From positions 11,362 to 75,361 of the forward strand of contig NZ_MKUD01000045.1 in NCBI RefSeq assembly GCF_001898575.1: a stretch of 64,000 nucleotides of DNA, in the 5' to 3' direction. The DNA is from Spirosoma sp. 48-14. Its GTDB lineage: Bacteria; Bacteroidota; Bacteroidia; Cytophagales; Spirosomataceae. The notes beneath the pieces were generated by a model. That model ran no database searches. It was not told the DNA's origin and saw only the letters and a program-made list of their open reading frames with translations. This document shows positions 46,678 through 56,365 of the stretch, piece after piece (the stretch's first letter is position 1; each line of letters starts with the position of its first letter). The position numbers were made by a program, and so were the translations under genes.

Positions 46678-47841
46678 ATGCAACCAAACGCGCCACTCAC
46701 TACACAGCCTACACGCCCTGCTCTGAATCACCTGCTACAATTGGATGGGGTTCGGTTTATTGCTGTTGCTTTGGTGTTGTTCGACCACTGGACGATGGAG
46801 CATATCGAATTGCCGGTCGGTGCACTTGGTGCCTTAGGTGTAACGATTTTTTTTGTGCTGAGCGGCTTTCTGATCACCCGTATTTTGCTATCTAGTAAAG
46901 ATAAACTCAGCCATCAGCCCAACGGCGGCCTGGGTAAGTATCTTAAAACGTTCTACATCCGCCGAACGATCCGAATTTTTCCGGTCTATTACCTGACGCT
47001 GCTTGTTCTGGCCCTGATCAATGAACCACCCGTTCGACAAAAATTTGCCTGGTTAGCGCTGTATGCTACGAATATCTATATAGCTCTGTACCATACTTGG
47101 ATGGGCACTGTTGACCATCTATGGTCATTAGCCGTTGAAGAACAAGTCTATCTTTTTCTGCCTCTGCTTCTGTTCTTTATTCCCCGCCGATATGTACCCA
47201 TTACAGCCCTTTGCATGATCGTTGGCAGTGTTGGGCTTCGGTATGTCCTTCATCGGGCCAATCTACCCTGGTTTATCGGGTATGTGTCAACGCCAACCTG
47301 TCTCGACTCGTTTGGCCTGGGTGCCATTATGGCCTACGGTTGGCTATACCGCCGTGACCTGTTCAACAAGGTCTTTCAATCGTCGATCTGGGTCTGGCTC
47401 GGCCTGGCTGGCTTCATTGGCGTGGGGTTATTAAATCAATGGATAGCCGTAGACTCCCCACGTGGCTACCATAACATCATGTCGGATGTATGGGAGCGGC
47501 TGGCAGCCTCAATTTTCGGTTTCTTCCTTATCGGACGGGCCGTGCTTGGATTCGGGGGCGTCATGAAATGGGTACTGGAAAATCGGGTTAGCCAATACCT
47601 GGGCCGCATCAGTTATGGTTTATATCTGTACCACAACTTTGTTTTCAACGTTTATCACACTCAACCAACTCATTTTACCGTCCGCTCCTGGCGTCGGATT
47701 ACGGACCTGCTTCCTGTATTGAACAGTTCTTATTTTTTTCAATTCTCCTATTTCGTTTTTCTAACCGTATTGCTGGCAACGGTTTCGTGGTACCTGATCG
47801 AAAAGCCGATCAATGGTTTAAAAGATAAATTTTCCTATTAA
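46678..47841 (+). CDS. acyltransferase family 3 (OafA/YrhL-like)
   Basis: 387 residues with about ten transmembrane segments. The family start LDGVRFIAVALVLFDHW has the conserved His-containing LFDHW, followed by GVTIFFVLSGFLIT, FYIRRTIRIFPVYYL and HLWSLAVEEQVYLFLPLL, the classic Acyltransferase_3 landmarks. Such proteins pass acyl groups, most often acetyl, across the membrane onto surface sugars. The SGNH/AlgX-like protein encoded 5 kb downstream could be the periplasmic partner. It is in the middle of the glycan run. Confidence 0.93.
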   Translation: MQPNAPLTTQPTRPALNHLLQLDGVRFIAVALVLFDHWTMEHIELPVGALGALGVTIFFVLSGFLITRILLSSKDKLSHQPNGGLGKYLKTFYIRRTIRIFPVYYLTLLVLALINEPPVRQKFAWLALYATNIYIALYHTWMGTVDHLWSLAVEEQVYLFLPLLLFFIPRRYVPITALCMIVGSVGLRYVLHRANLPWFIGYVSTPTCLDSFGLGAIMAYGWLYRRDLFNKVFQSSIWVWLGLAGFIGVGLLNQWIAVDSPRGYHNIMSDVWERLAASIFGFFLIGRAVLGFGGVMKWVLENRVSQYLGRISYGLYLYHNFVFNVYHTQPTHFTVRSWRRITDLLPVLNSSYFFQFSYFVFLTVLLATVSWYLIEKPINGLKDKFSY

Positions 47842-47909
47842 TTCGCCCGAATGCTCTTTACAGAAGCTAACCGTTAGCTAACTCCCTACGTTTAGCCACT
47901 AACTATTTC

Positions 47910-47917
47910 TATATTTG
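47910..47917 (+). promoter_or_regulatory. -7 element upstream of the GT2 gene
   Basis: TATATTTG fits TAnnTTTG; it would give a leader of about 105 bases before the ATG at 48026. The -33 position is not clear. Confidence 0.4.
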
Positions 47918-48025
47918 CAGTATTGATAGGGATGAACTATCGGGTTGGCAATGTCTGTTGGTCCAACTTATTTTAAACCTGTTGGCAAACGACAGACGTA
48001 CCGCCAACGCCCTAAAGTACACTGA

Positions 48026-48787
48026 ATGAGCCTCCTGCTGTCTATTGTAATGCCGGCTTACAACGAAGAAGAAGTCATCGAAACGGTTGTAAAGCTGTGG
48101 ACCGATCTGTTGACCGAACAATTTCCTACCGAAAACACTCGCCTGATCGTTATCAATGACGGGTCGCGCGATAAGACCGGCGCTATTCTAGACCAAATAA
48201 AAAGTCGCTATCCAAAGTTGATGGTTGTTCACCAGCCAAACGGCGGGCACGGTAATGCTGTAGTGAATGGGTATCGGCAGGCCGTCGCGCTCGATTCAGA
48301 ATATGTTTTCCAAACCGACAGCGACGACCAGTTTGTACCCGAAGATTTTGCTAAGTTGTGGGCTAAACGGCACGAATCACCCTTTATCCTGGGCTACCGG
48401 GAAGAACGGTTCGATGCTCCGGCTCGTCTGTTTATCACGAAAATTCTTCGCTGGAGTATCGCGTTTATTTACGGAACATACATCAAGGATAGCAACATTC
48501 CATTTCGGCTTATCCGGGGTTCATTTCTGCGTAAGTTGTTAGCCCAACTGCCTAACCCAACCCCCTTTGCGCCAAATATTTTTCTGGCCGTAATGGCGAA
48601 AAAGGCCGGCTACAATACCTTCGATATTCCAATTACTCACAAAGAACGGCTGACGGGTACAGTTTCTATTTTGAAATGGAAACTTCTGAAAGTGTGTATT
48701 CAGAGCTTTAAAGAATTAGCTCAGTTCCGATTCGAACTGGGTAGCAAAGTCAAAGAACTCAAAAAACCCGAGCCGGTAACGGCGTAA
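48026..48787 (+). CDS. GT2 glycosyltransferase
   Basis: 253 residues, a single GT-A domain: LSIVMPAYNEEEVIETVV at the start, VINDGSRDKTGAIL, the donor metal motif in FQTDSDDQF, and HKERLTGTVS near the end. No transmembrane helix is seen, unlike the GT2 part of the fusion protein upstream. It resembles dolichol-phosphate-mannose-synthase-like enzymes. It has its own -7 element, then leads into the flavoprotein gene through a heptamer spacer. Confidence 0.9.
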   Translation: MSLLLSIVMPAYNEEEVIETVVKLWTDLLTEQFPTENTRLIVINDGSRDKTGAILDQIKSRYPKLMVVHQPNGGHGNAVVNGYRQAVALDSEYVFQTDSDDQFVPEDFAKLWAKRHESPFILGYREERFDAPARLFITKILRWSIAFIYGTYIKDSNIPFRLIRGSFLRKLLAQLPNPTPFAPNIFLAVMAKKAGYNTFDIPITHKERLTGTVSILKWKLLKVCIQSFKELAQFRFELGSKVKELKKPEPVTA

Positions 48788-48792
48788 TTAGT

Positions 48793-48848
48793 GCTATAGG
48801 ATATAGGAGGTTTTGCTGTAAACGTAATTTATCATATATCCTATATCT
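48793..48848. repeat. heptamer-word hairpin spacer (ATATAGG type)
   Basis: TATAGGATATA (48795-48805) pairs with TATATCCTATA (48835-48845). Left words CTATAGG, ATATAGG; right words ATATATC, CTATATC. It lies between the GT2 gene and the flavoprotein gene. Confidence 0.65.
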
Positions 48849-48862
48849 GCTCCAACTTAATC

Positions 48863-50254
48863 ATGAAGTATAAGTATGTTATCATAGGCTCTGGCCCTAC
48901 GGGCCTTGGAGCTGCTTACCGCCTTAAAGAACTAGGAATTACTGATTTCGTTGTCCTCGAAAAAGAAGCGCGAATTGGTGGCTTGTCCAAAAGTTTTGTG
49001 GATGAAAAAGGCTTCACCTGGGATGTAGGAGGCCATGTGCAGTTCTCTCACTACAAGTACTTCGATGACCTGATGCACAAAGCATTGGGTGCAGAAGGCT
49101 GGCTCAGTCACCAGCGCGAATCGTGGGTCTGGATTGAAGGTCGATTTGTCCCCTATCCATTCCAGAACAACATCAAGTACCTTACGCCCGAAACGATGTG
49201 GAAGTGCCTGGAAGGCATCATTCACAACTACAAATTTCCTAATAATAAGAAGCCCGCTAACTTCCGGGAATGGATTCTGGCCACCTTCGGGCCTGGTCTG
49301 GCCGAAACGTTCATGTTCCCCTACAATTTTAAAGTATGGGCGTATCCACCAGAGGATATGAATGCCGTTTGGGTGGGCGAACGGGTAGCCATCACTGACC
49401 TACAGCGGGTCACAAAAAACATCATATTCAATCAGGACGATTTTTCGTGGGGGCCCAATAGTACGTTCCAATTCCCGAAACAGGGTGGTACGGGCGGTAT
49501 TTGGGAAGCCGTTGGGGATCTGATTGGCCGGGACTATATTAAACTCAATATCGCCGTCGAGCAAGTAATCGGGCCGGAGAAAAAACTCATCCTGTCGACT
49601 GGTGAAGAGATTCACTACGATTACCTGATGAGTACCATGCCGCTCGATCTGTTTACGCAACGTGTAGAAGGCCTTGAGCCCGAAACGGTACAAACAGCGC
49701 AGGGACTCAAGCATTCGTCAACCAATGTTGTAGGAGTTGGCCTGAAAGGGAAGCCTAAAGAGAGCCTCAAAACCATGTGCTGGATGTATTTCCCGGAATA
49801 CAACAGCCCTTACTACCGGGTTACGGTGTTCTCGAACTACAGCCCCAATAACGTTCCCGACATTAATCAGCATTGGTCACTAATGACCGAAACGAGTGAA
49901 TCGTCGGCCAAGCCCGTTAATCGCGAAACCTTGATCGACGACACTATCCGGGCTCTGATTGAAGACCAGTTGATTGAATCGGCCGACGATGTGATTTCTA
50001 CGTTCCATATGGCCTTCGATTATGGTTACCCCACCCCATCGGTAGAACGGGATGGTATTTTAAAAGCTGTTTTGCCTAAACTGGAATCGTTCGATATTTA
50101 TTCACGAGGTCGATTTGGTGCCTGGAAATATGAGGTAAGTAATCAGGATCATTCGCTGATGCAGGGTGTAGAATGGGCCAATAGAGTGGCGGCTAATATT
50201 CCTGAATTGACACTGCCTTTCCCCGAAACCGCCAACGCGATGTGGGGTAAATAG
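48863..50254 (+). CDS. FAD-dependent amine-oxidase/UDP-galactopyranose-mutase-like protein
   Basis: 463 residues. The N-terminal FAD motif is VIIGSGPTGLGAAYRLKE, with the second flavin strand EKEARIGGLSKSF, then DVGGHVQFSHYKYFDDLM, as in protoporphyrinogen-oxidase-like and UDP-galactopyranose-mutase-like proteins of polysaccharide loci. The C-terminus has the flavin-closing segment around YSRGRFGAWKYEVSNQDHSLMQG. Ring-contraction or sugar-oxidation chemistry on a nucleotide or lipid sugar is plausible from context; the reaction is not proven. It has heptamer spacers on both sides. Confidence 0.82.
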   Translation: MKYKYVIIGSGPTGLGAAYRLKELGITDFVVLEKEARIGGLSKSFVDEKGFTWDVGGHVQFSHYKYFDDLMHKALGAEGWLSHQRESWVWIEGRFVPYPFQNNIKYLTPETMWKCLEGIIHNYKFPNNKKPANFREWILATFGPGLAETFMFPYNFKVWAYPPEDMNAVWVGERVAITDLQRVTKNIIFNQDDFSWGPNSTFQFPKQGGTGGIWEAVGDLIGRDYIKLNIAVEQVIGPEKKLILSTGEEIHYDYLMSTMPLDLFTQRVEGLEPETVQTAQGLKHSSTNVVGVGLKGKPKESLKTMCWMYFPEYNSPYYRVTVFSNYSPNNVPDINQHWSLMTETSESSAKPVNRETLIDDTIRALIEDQLIESADDVISTFHMAFDYGYPTPSVERDGILKAVLPKLESFDIYSRGRFGAWKYEVSNQDHSLMQGVEWANRVAANIPELTLPFPETANAMWGK

Positions 50255-50260
50255 ATAATT

Positions 50261-50331
50261 TAGTCGATAATCTTCTGTCGATAGTCAATAGTAAGTCATT
50301 GTTTATACTTACTATTGACTATCGATTATTT
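50261..50331. repeat. heptamer-word hairpin spacer (TAGTCGA type)
   Basis: 19-bp perfect arms at 50278-50296 and 50307-50325. Left words from 50261: TAGTCGA, TAATCTT, CTGTCGA, TAGTCAA, TAGTAAG. It ends 14 bases before the next ATG (50339). Confidence 0.85.
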
Positions 50332-50338
50332 TTAATTT

Positions 50339-53056
50339 ATGAAACGAAACATCTGGATCGGTGCCGGAGCAATAGTGGTGCTACTGATAGGCTGGTGGGT
50401 CTATCGGCAGTTCGTACCGGCATCCCGTACAGTTGGTTCGTTGATCCCTCCGGGTTCGCTGATGATTCTGACCAGCGACCGCCTGCAGGATACGATTTCA
50501 GCCCGTGTCCTTCGGACAGAGATGTCGCTCCGGCAGATACCTGTTTTTGACGAAGCCCGTCGGCGACTTGATCGCTTTCTTTACGCTACTGCCGACTCCG
50601 CCACGGTTATTAAATTCATATCTGGTCGGCAGGTACGCTACTCGCTTCATTCCCTCTCAAAAACAACACTCGATTTCATCTTTTATATTCCAATTACGGA
50701 TAAAGATGAGTCATTTCTACACCGACTTACCACCCCTGACCCTCGCCAGTACAGGGTACTCAGTCACACATTTTCGGGGGAGAAAATCCTGGATTTAGTT
50801 TCCCGCATGAATGAACCGATTGGCTCATTTATTCTGACGGACGGTTTCCTGGTAGGCAGTGTATCGGGGATTCTAATTGAGAATGTGGCGAAACGAATGC
50901 ACCAGTCCCTCAAGTTCTCTCAGGCTGAACCGGACTTTCGGGTCGATGCCGACCACCTGGCTGGTGTATCGGTTCGGCCAGAAGTACTTCAGGCGTTATT
51001 CAGCAATGCAGGCTCACTGGTTCGTTTGTTTCTGCCCGAGGAACTCAACTTACAGTTTCGTCAATCGGCTTCGCGTTCACACCTGATCGGCTACGCAGTT
51101 GACCAGATTGGCAATCGACGTGACGTGGCCGACTTATTTGCCGACCAGACACCCCAGCGAATTCAACACGCAAACCTGATTCCACAAACGACAGCTACCC
51201 TCTATCACATAGCTATCAGTGATGCCGAGCATTTTGGTAGTTCACTTAGCCGTTTACTTGGATCAGCGTCCAGCGATTTTCTGCGCGATCGGTTCGACCA
51301 AATTAAACCAGCAGCCCAAACACTCTACAAATCGTTGGGTAGCGACCTACTGCTAGCCCGTCTGGAATCGCCAACGGGCGCCCTCCGACAGGTACTTATT
51401 CTAACAGGTAAAGACGGCAAAAAACTGGCTAACTTATATCAACTGGCCGCTTTTCAGGCAGGTGCTAAATCACCAGCCTCTCCTAAAGACTATCTTGGTC
51501 ATAAACTTTTACAGTTACCTGTTCCAGAACTGCCAGCGTCCTTATTTAGTAGCCTTTTTGCAGGCTTTTCACAGAGCTGGGTCACTTTGCATAACAATGC
51601 GGTAATTGTGGCAAATAATGAAGAAGCGATGCAGGACTATCTCCAGCAGGTACAGCGTGGAACTGTCTGGACAGCGGATACACGTCAGGCTGAGCTACTC
51701 AACACAACGCTTCGTCCCGCCAATTTCACTGCCCTGGTTCGGTTAAATCGGGCACAAACGACCGTGCCTCCAACCTGGCCGTTAGCCTGGCAAAATCTGC
51801 TGGATCAGGTCGACCCCGCTACAGGCAGTACAACGCTGTCTAATCTGGAAAACATGGCCTACCAGGCCAGTTACGGCAACGAAAACATTCAATCGACTGT
51901 TATTTTGGGACGTACGACCCGACGGGCCAGTCGAGCGGTTCTTAATAAGTTGCTGCTGCGAAAGAAGGTTGAATTTGAAGCCCCACTCATTGCTGCTCCC
52001 ATCGTAGCGGGAAATTTGAGTGATAGTTCGGCTCAGTTCTACGCACAAAATGAGGCCGGTGAGTTTGTACTGGTAACGCCGAAGGGAGAAAAAATTGTTC
52101 AGAGCCGCACCGACGGCCCTATCCGCAGTAACGCGCTGGCAGTCGATTTCCTGAACAATGGACGACTCCAATACCTGTTCATGACCGATCGAACGCTCTA
52201 CGTAGCCGATCCGATCCGTACCCGTAATGAAGTTACGTTGCAGGCGATTCCGCTACCTCAGGGTCTCGATCCGTCTTACCTGGCTCGTCCACGGGGAAGC
52301 CAGCAACGCAATCTGGTAGCGCTGGCGGCTCACCAGGATGGCCATATTTATGCCCTTGATCGGCAGCGTAAGGCATTCATCCGGATTATGACAGCCCCAC
52401 GAAAAGGACAGTTGCAGTTACCTTTTCAAGTCATGGCCACTTCGTCGGGCATGAATGTGCTGGGTATTCAGGCCGACGGCACGCTGAACTACTGGCGTGA
52501 AAATGGTAGTGAATTCCCTCATTTCCCGGCCCGTATCGAACGAAAAAATGAAGACGAGTCAGAAATCCGATTTGTAGGTCCAGCCCTGATTCCTACGGGT
52601 CAAACGTTGATTCAGACCATTGCCGATGAAGGCCAGTTGTTTTCGATCAACACCAACGGGCTTATTGCCAAACGGACTCAGCTATACCGCCCGGTTCGGC
52701 GTGGCTCGTTCCGGCTATTTCCCGATGAAGAACAAACGAACTGGCTGCTTATTCGGGCGGCCGATACCGAAGTAACCATCCTGAACCAACAGGGCCAGCG
52801 GATGTTCGACGTTCGTGCTTTGCAATCTGAGCGTAACAACGTGCGTTACCATCGGCTTGGTGCAGGTATCGAACTCATCAGTGTGCAATCGGGAGGGTTT
52901 ACCACGTTGTATGACCTAAACGGTCGAATTATCGGGGAACGCCCCATTCCGAGTGATTTTCCAGTAGTTTTGCAGTTCGACGAACGATCAAACGAATTAT
53001 CTATTTTGAGCGGAATCAAGCAGGCCGTTCAGTTATTCAGCATTAGATTGAGGTAA
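50339..53056 (+). CDS. large membrane-anchored hypothetical protein
   Basis: 905 residues, not recognised. One N-terminal transmembrane anchor (about 5-25) precedes a periplasmic region of two parts. Residues about 35-560 are mixed alpha/beta with repeated HLAGVSVRPEVLQAL-like helices. Residues about 580-905 look like propeller or beta-repeat segments (NEAGEFVLVTPKGEKIVQSR, DGHIYALDRQRKAFIRIM, LNQQGQRMFDVRAL). It starts just after a heptamer hairpin and is followed closely by the SGNH gene, so it belongs to the glycan run. A structural or scaffolding role at the envelope is only a guess. Confidence 0.6.
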   Translation: MKRNIWIGAGAIVVLLIGWWVYRQFVPASRTVGSLIPPGSLMILTSDRLQDTISARVLRTEMSLRQIPVFDEARRRLDRFLYATADSATVIKFISGRQVRYSLHSLSKTTLDFIFYIPITDKDESFLHRLTTPDPRQYRVLSHTFSGEKILDLVSRMNEPIGSFILTDGFLVGSVSGILIENVAKRMHQSLKFSQAEPDFRVDADHLAGVSVRPEVLQALFSNAGSLVRLFLPEELNLQFRQSASRSHLIGYAVDQIGNRRDVADLFADQTPQRIQHANLIPQTTATLYHIAISDAEHFGSSLSRLLGSASSDFLRDRFDQIKPAAQTLYKSLGSDLLLARLESPTGALRQVLILTGKDGKKLANLYQLAAFQAGAKSPASPKDYLGHKLLQLPVPELPASLFSSLFAGFSQSWVTLHNNAVIVANNEEAMQDYLQQVQRGTVWTADTRQAELLNTTLRPANFTALVRLNRAQTTVPPTWPLAWQNLLDQVDPATGSTTLSNLENMAYQASYGNENIQSTVILGRTTRRASRAVLNKLLLRKKVEFEAPLIAAPIVAGNLSDSSAQFYAQNEAGEFVLVTPKGEKIVQSRTDGPIRSNALAVDFLNNGRLQYLFMTDRTLYVADPIRTRNEVTLQAIPLPQGLDPSYLARPRGSQQRNLVALAAHQDGHIYALDRQRKAFIRIMTAPRKGQLQLPFQVMATSSGMNVLGIQADGTLNYWRENGSEFPHFPARIERKNEDESEIRFVGPALIPTGQTLIQTIADEGQLFSINTNGLIAKRTQLYRPVRRGSFRLFPDEEQTNWLLIRAADTEVTILNQQGQRMFDVRALQSERNNVRYHRLGAGIELISVQSGGFTTLYDLNGRIIGERPIPSDFPVVLQFDERSNELSILSGIKQAVQLFSIRLR

Positions 53057-53106
53057 AGCAGCCAAGTGTAGGGTTACCTACATCAACACTTTACCACTCC
53101 ATACAT

Positions 53107-54108
53107 ATGCGTGTACTACGTTACCTTATTTTAGTGATCGCTATTCTGCTCTGGGGAGGTGGCCTTTCGACTACGCTATCACGGTGGTTATACAGTATTG
53201 GCGTTATTGTTGACGACTATCGATTTGGCGATTTATATCGTTTGTCGGCTCTCCCGCAGTTTAAAGTACCTCAGCCTCAATGTCCTCCCTCAAACCGATC
53301 TAGTGACACAGCCTCAGCACAGTTATATTTGATTGGCGATAGCTTTTCAGAGCCTCAAAGGCTGAGCCAGTCCGATTTTCAGGTGAGTCATTACCAGCGA
53401 GTGGGTTGGGACAATCAGCAACGCATACAGCTCGATCCATCAAAGCGTAATCTCTTACTGATTGAATCTGTAGAACGGCACGTTCGGGAGCATTTCGCCA
53501 AACACATTACCGAATATTGTGTTGTACAGGACACAACGAAGAATCCGACGCCAAAGCCAACGCTGGCCCAGCGGATCAGTTCTGAACTTCACCGGACCGA
53601 TGTAGAGGAACGGCTCGAATCGGCCTTGTTCAGTGGCAACTGGGCATTCTGGTTTAAAGAGTTGAAAGCTACCCTCACCCTGAACTGGTTCGACCGACCC
53701 AATGCCAGCGTTAGCCTGTCCCGAAACCACCAGCATATTTTTTTGCATAGCGATACCGATTCAGCCAATGTTCTAAACTCCTCTTTTTCAACCTTATCGG
53801 ATCGGGAAGTCAATACGCTGGTGGACAGCATCAATTCGGTGGCAAAGCGATACCAGCAATTGGGCTTCGATGCTGTTTACCTGTCGCTTATTCCCAATAA
53901 AGCGACTATTCTGGAACGGGAACGCACTGACTACAACCATCTGATTGAGCGAATTCAAAACAACCCCAGGTTAACAGTACCGACGATCAACACGTATACT
54001 CATTTTCTTGAAGCTCCCCAATCGCCTTATCTAAAAAGCGATACGCACTGGAATTGCGAAGGTCGGGCTATCTGGCTGGACCTGGTAAGGCAGAGGTTAC
54101 AGTTATAA
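53107..54108 (+). CDS. AlgX/AlgJ-like SGNH-fold protein
   Basis: 333 residues with an N-terminal membrane or signal segment (about 5-20). The SGNH Ser lies in YLIGDSFSEP (Asp78, Ser79), and the Asp-x-His pair is in KSDTHWNCEGRAIWLD (Asp312, His314), the alginate O-acetyltransferase AlgJ/AlgX arrangement. Such proteins place acetyl groups on exported polysaccharides in the periplasm. The acyltransferase-3 gene upstream could supply the acyl donor. The middle of the protein is divergent, so activity is inferred from these motifs only. Confidence 0.72.
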   Translation: MRVLRYLILVIAILLWGGGLSTTLSRWLYSIGVIVDDYRFGDLYRLSALPQFKVPQPQCPPSNRSSDTASAQLYLIGDSFSEPQRLSQSDFQVSHYQRVGWDNQQRIQLDPSKRNLLLIESVERHVREHFAKHITEYCVVQDTTKNPTPKPTLAQRISSELHRTDVEERLESALFSGNWAFWFKELKATLTLNWFDRPNASVSLSRNHQHIFLHSDTDSANVLNSSFSTLSDREVNTLVDSINSVAKRYQQLGFDAVYLSLIPNKATILERERTDYNHLIERIQNNPRLTVPTINTYTHFLEAPQSPYLKSDTHWNCEGRAIWLDLVRQRLQL

Positions 54109-54271
54109 AGTACTTAATGATAGTGCCCGGTCGATTTCTTCATTTGTTTGAGATAACGAGCGTTAGTTGCAGTAATTCGCGAAGAAGCCCCTTCAACTTC
54201 CCATAGTTCGTCGGCAATAAGCTTCTTCCAAACTACATTTGTCAGTCAGATTTTGAGATACGAATAAAACG

Positions 54272-54886
54272 TTGGACGATCCTAAACGCATTGTACGGCA
54301 AGGGTATGACCGTCTGGGCAGCTCGTACCGGACTTTCTTTGAGAAGACGGATTCAAAACGATATGTGAACTGGCTAACCGATTTTGTCCAGCGTCTTCCT
54401 ATCGGGAGTAGTGTACTTGAACTGGGCTGTGCCGATGGGATTCCAACCGCCCAATACCTGAGCCAGTTTACCGATTATCTGGGCATCGATCTCTCTCCCA
54501 TACAAGTCGAATTGGCCCGCCAGAACGTCCCTCAGACTCGCTTTGAAGTTGCTGATATGTCGGCCCTCTCCTTTCCTGCCGAATCATTCAATGGCGTTGT
54601 TGCCTTATATTCCATCATCCACCTTCCGCTGGTTGAGCAGCCAACTTTATTTAAAGCTGTTTACCAATGGCTCAAACCGGGTGGTTACTTTTTATGCATA
54701 ACAGGAGCTGGCGAATGGACAGGTAGCGAATCTAACTGGATTGAGCCTGACACTGAGATGTACTGGAGCCACGCCGATGCCAATACGTACCGAAACTGGT
54801 TCAGCGAAACAGGTTTTATCCTAGTAGATAGTTTCTTCGTACCCGAAGGTAGCGGAGGCCACACGTACTTCTTACTGGCAAAGTAG
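54272..54886 (+). CDS. class I SAM-dependent methyltransferase
   Basis: 204 residues from a TTG at 54272; no ATG or GTG fits the start. It has the SAM-binding motif I LELGCADGIPTAQYL (about 54-68), the acidic end of strand 2 (LGIDLSP), FEVADMSALSFP and LKPGGYFLC. The fold resembles ubiquinone/sugar methyltransferases (Methyltransf_11/25). It is cytosolic. It follows the SGNH gene after a 163-bp gap and is the last plus-strand gene of the glycan run; O-methylation of a sugar is possible. Confidence 0.8.
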   Translation: MDDPKRIVRQGYDRLGSSYRTFFEKTDSKRYVNWLTDFVQRLPIGSSVLELGCADGIPTAQYLSQFTDYLGIDLSPIQVELARQNVPQTRFEVADMSALSFPAESFNGVVALYSIIHLPLVEQPTLFKAVYQWLKPGGYFLCITGAGEWTGSESNWIEPDTEMYWSHADANTYRNWFSETGFILVDSFFVPEGSGGHTYFLLAK

Positions 54887-54953
54887 TATAAAGCCTATCG
54901 CTCAGCAGACGTTACAAGTCTACAATTATCTGTACTACAGCTGATTCGTGAAT

Positions 54954-55238
54954 TTAATCGACCAGGTATGGTAAGTATGGCTCCAGTTTATCGGTCCCCC
55001 GAAAGGCTGAGACCTGATTCAATTGATTGTTGTAGGCATCGTAGCGAAGTTCGACGTAGAAATCGCGAAGATTATAGAGCAGAAAAATATTGTCGCCCTC
55101 GTAGCGGTTGGCCAGAATGTCACCGGCAAAATACAGCGTGTCGAGTTGCTGCTCGGCGGGGAGTTTGGTAAAATCGGTGGGTTGCATAAACGAACGGGGT
55201 TGACAGGCGAAATAAGCAAAAGTCAGGCTCCCCACCAA
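54954..55238 (-). CDS. hypothetical protein, 94 aa
   Basis: Not recognised. A short hydrophobic start (MVGSLTFAYFAC) could be a truncated lipoprotein signal. The remainder is soluble: LPAEQQLDTLYFAGDILANR, then NIFLLYNLRDFYVELRYDAY, a pattern seen in small Bacteroidota hypothetical proteins. It is the only minus-strand gene in this stretch. The start is uncertain. Confidence 0.5.
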   Translation of the reverse strand: MVGSLTFAYFACQPRSFMQPTDFTKLPAEQQLDTLYFAGDILANRYEGDNIFLLYNLRDFYVELRYDAYNNQLNQVSAFRGTDKLEPYLPYLVD

Positions 55239-55348
55239 ATGCGCCAGCCGACTTTATATAATACAACTAAAACACTAAAGCCTATATATAAAACATACAC
55301 CTAGCTAAATAAGCTTATTTCAGGCAGTTCCATAAAACAACAGGAACA

Positions 55349-55407
55349 CGGATTATTATGATTTTCAGGATTAGATCAACGGTAATTCTAAAAATCATAA
55401 CAATCCG
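55349..55407. repeat. imperfect palindrome in a 289-bp gap
   Basis: CGGATTATTATGATTTT (55349-55365) pairs with AAAATCATAACAATCCG (55391-55407), 17 bp with one mismatch. The inner part again pairs loosely (GGATTAGA / TAATTCTA). The rest of the gap 55239-55527 shows nothing else. Confidence 0.55.
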
Positions 55408-55527
55408 TATTCTAAGTGTAGTATACCAAGCTCCAACTGATTCTAATCAAGTCGGCTACTGTGTCAAATCATGGGTTATCGATGCGAATCCAGCTTGTTT
55501 TGTCCTGACTAACAAGCTCTTTGCTCC

Positions 55528-56355
55528 ATGAAAACTATTCTGGTCCCCACCGACCTAAGCCCTATCACAATCTATGCCCTCGATGTAGCGGCTGATATAG
55601 CCCGCACCTACGATTCTGAAATCATTCTTCTCCATACCGTATTGTATGGCGTTCCGTCTTTAGGAATAGCCGATAGCGTTACGGGCCTTTCTCTGGATAT
55701 GGGGCCTCTCTATGCAGATGCCTGGAAAGAAGCCGAAAAAGCCCTTCATGAATTGGTAGCTAACCCGGCCTATGCCGATGTGACCATCAAACCCGTACTA
55801 GGCAGCAACATAGAAGGGCTCATCAACGCCATTAATGCGCAACAGGCCGATCTGATTGTGCTGGCATCGAAAGGGGCATCTGGTTTACTGGAATGGATTG
55901 AAGGTTCGCATGCTGAATTCATTACCCGTTTCGCTACCTGTCCGGTACTGGTTGTTAAGGAGCCTGTAGGCCGGTTCAATCCTCAGGAGATTGTGTTTGG
56001 CATCGATCTGGATGAGGAATTAAAAAAGCCACATTTATTCCCGTTTCGGCTCGATGATCAGTTTTGCCGACAATATGTGTATGTAGTTACCCCTACCGAC
56101 AATCGCCAGCCTGAAGGGATTCGGGAGTGGGTAGCCGACTTCACCGCAGCAAACGACATTGACCACTACAACCTCAAAATTGTCCACGACCACACCGTAC
56201 CCGATGGCATTCTGGAGTATGCCCATTCCATTCATGCCGATCTTATTGTGTTGTATACCCGTGGGTATACAGGCCTTCGACACTGGATACAGGGTAGCGT
56301 GGCCGAAGATGTTTTAAATCATGCCGACATGCCAGTCCTGATTATGCGGGCTTAA
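55528..56355 (+). CDS. tandem universal stress protein
   Basis: 275 residues made of two USP domains (about 1-145 and 150-275). The first starts KTILVPTDLSPITIYALD and ends with VLASKGASGLLEWIEGSHAEFITRFATCPVLVV, the ATP-binding G-2x-G-9x-G(S/T) region. The second ends LIVLYTRGYTGLRHWIQGSVAEDVLNHADMPVLIM. Tandem USPs are common in Bacteroidota and bind ATP or respond to stress. It is a single gene, convergent with the oxidoreductase gene 10 bases away. Confidence 0.92.
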   Translation: MKTILVPTDLSPITIYALDVAADIARTYDSEIILLHTVLYGVPSLGIADSVTGLSLDMGPLYADAWKEAEKALHELVANPAYADVTIKPVLGSNIEGLINAINAQQADLIVLASKGASGLLEWIEGSHAEFITRFATCPVLVVKEPVGRFNPQEIVFGIDLDEELKKPHLFPFRLDDQFCRQYVYVVTPTDNRQPEGIREWVADFTAANDIDHYNLKIVHDHTVPDGILEYAHSIHADLIVLYTRGYTGLRHWIQGSVAEDVLNHADMPVLIMRA

Positions 56356-56365
56356 ACTTGAGCAA

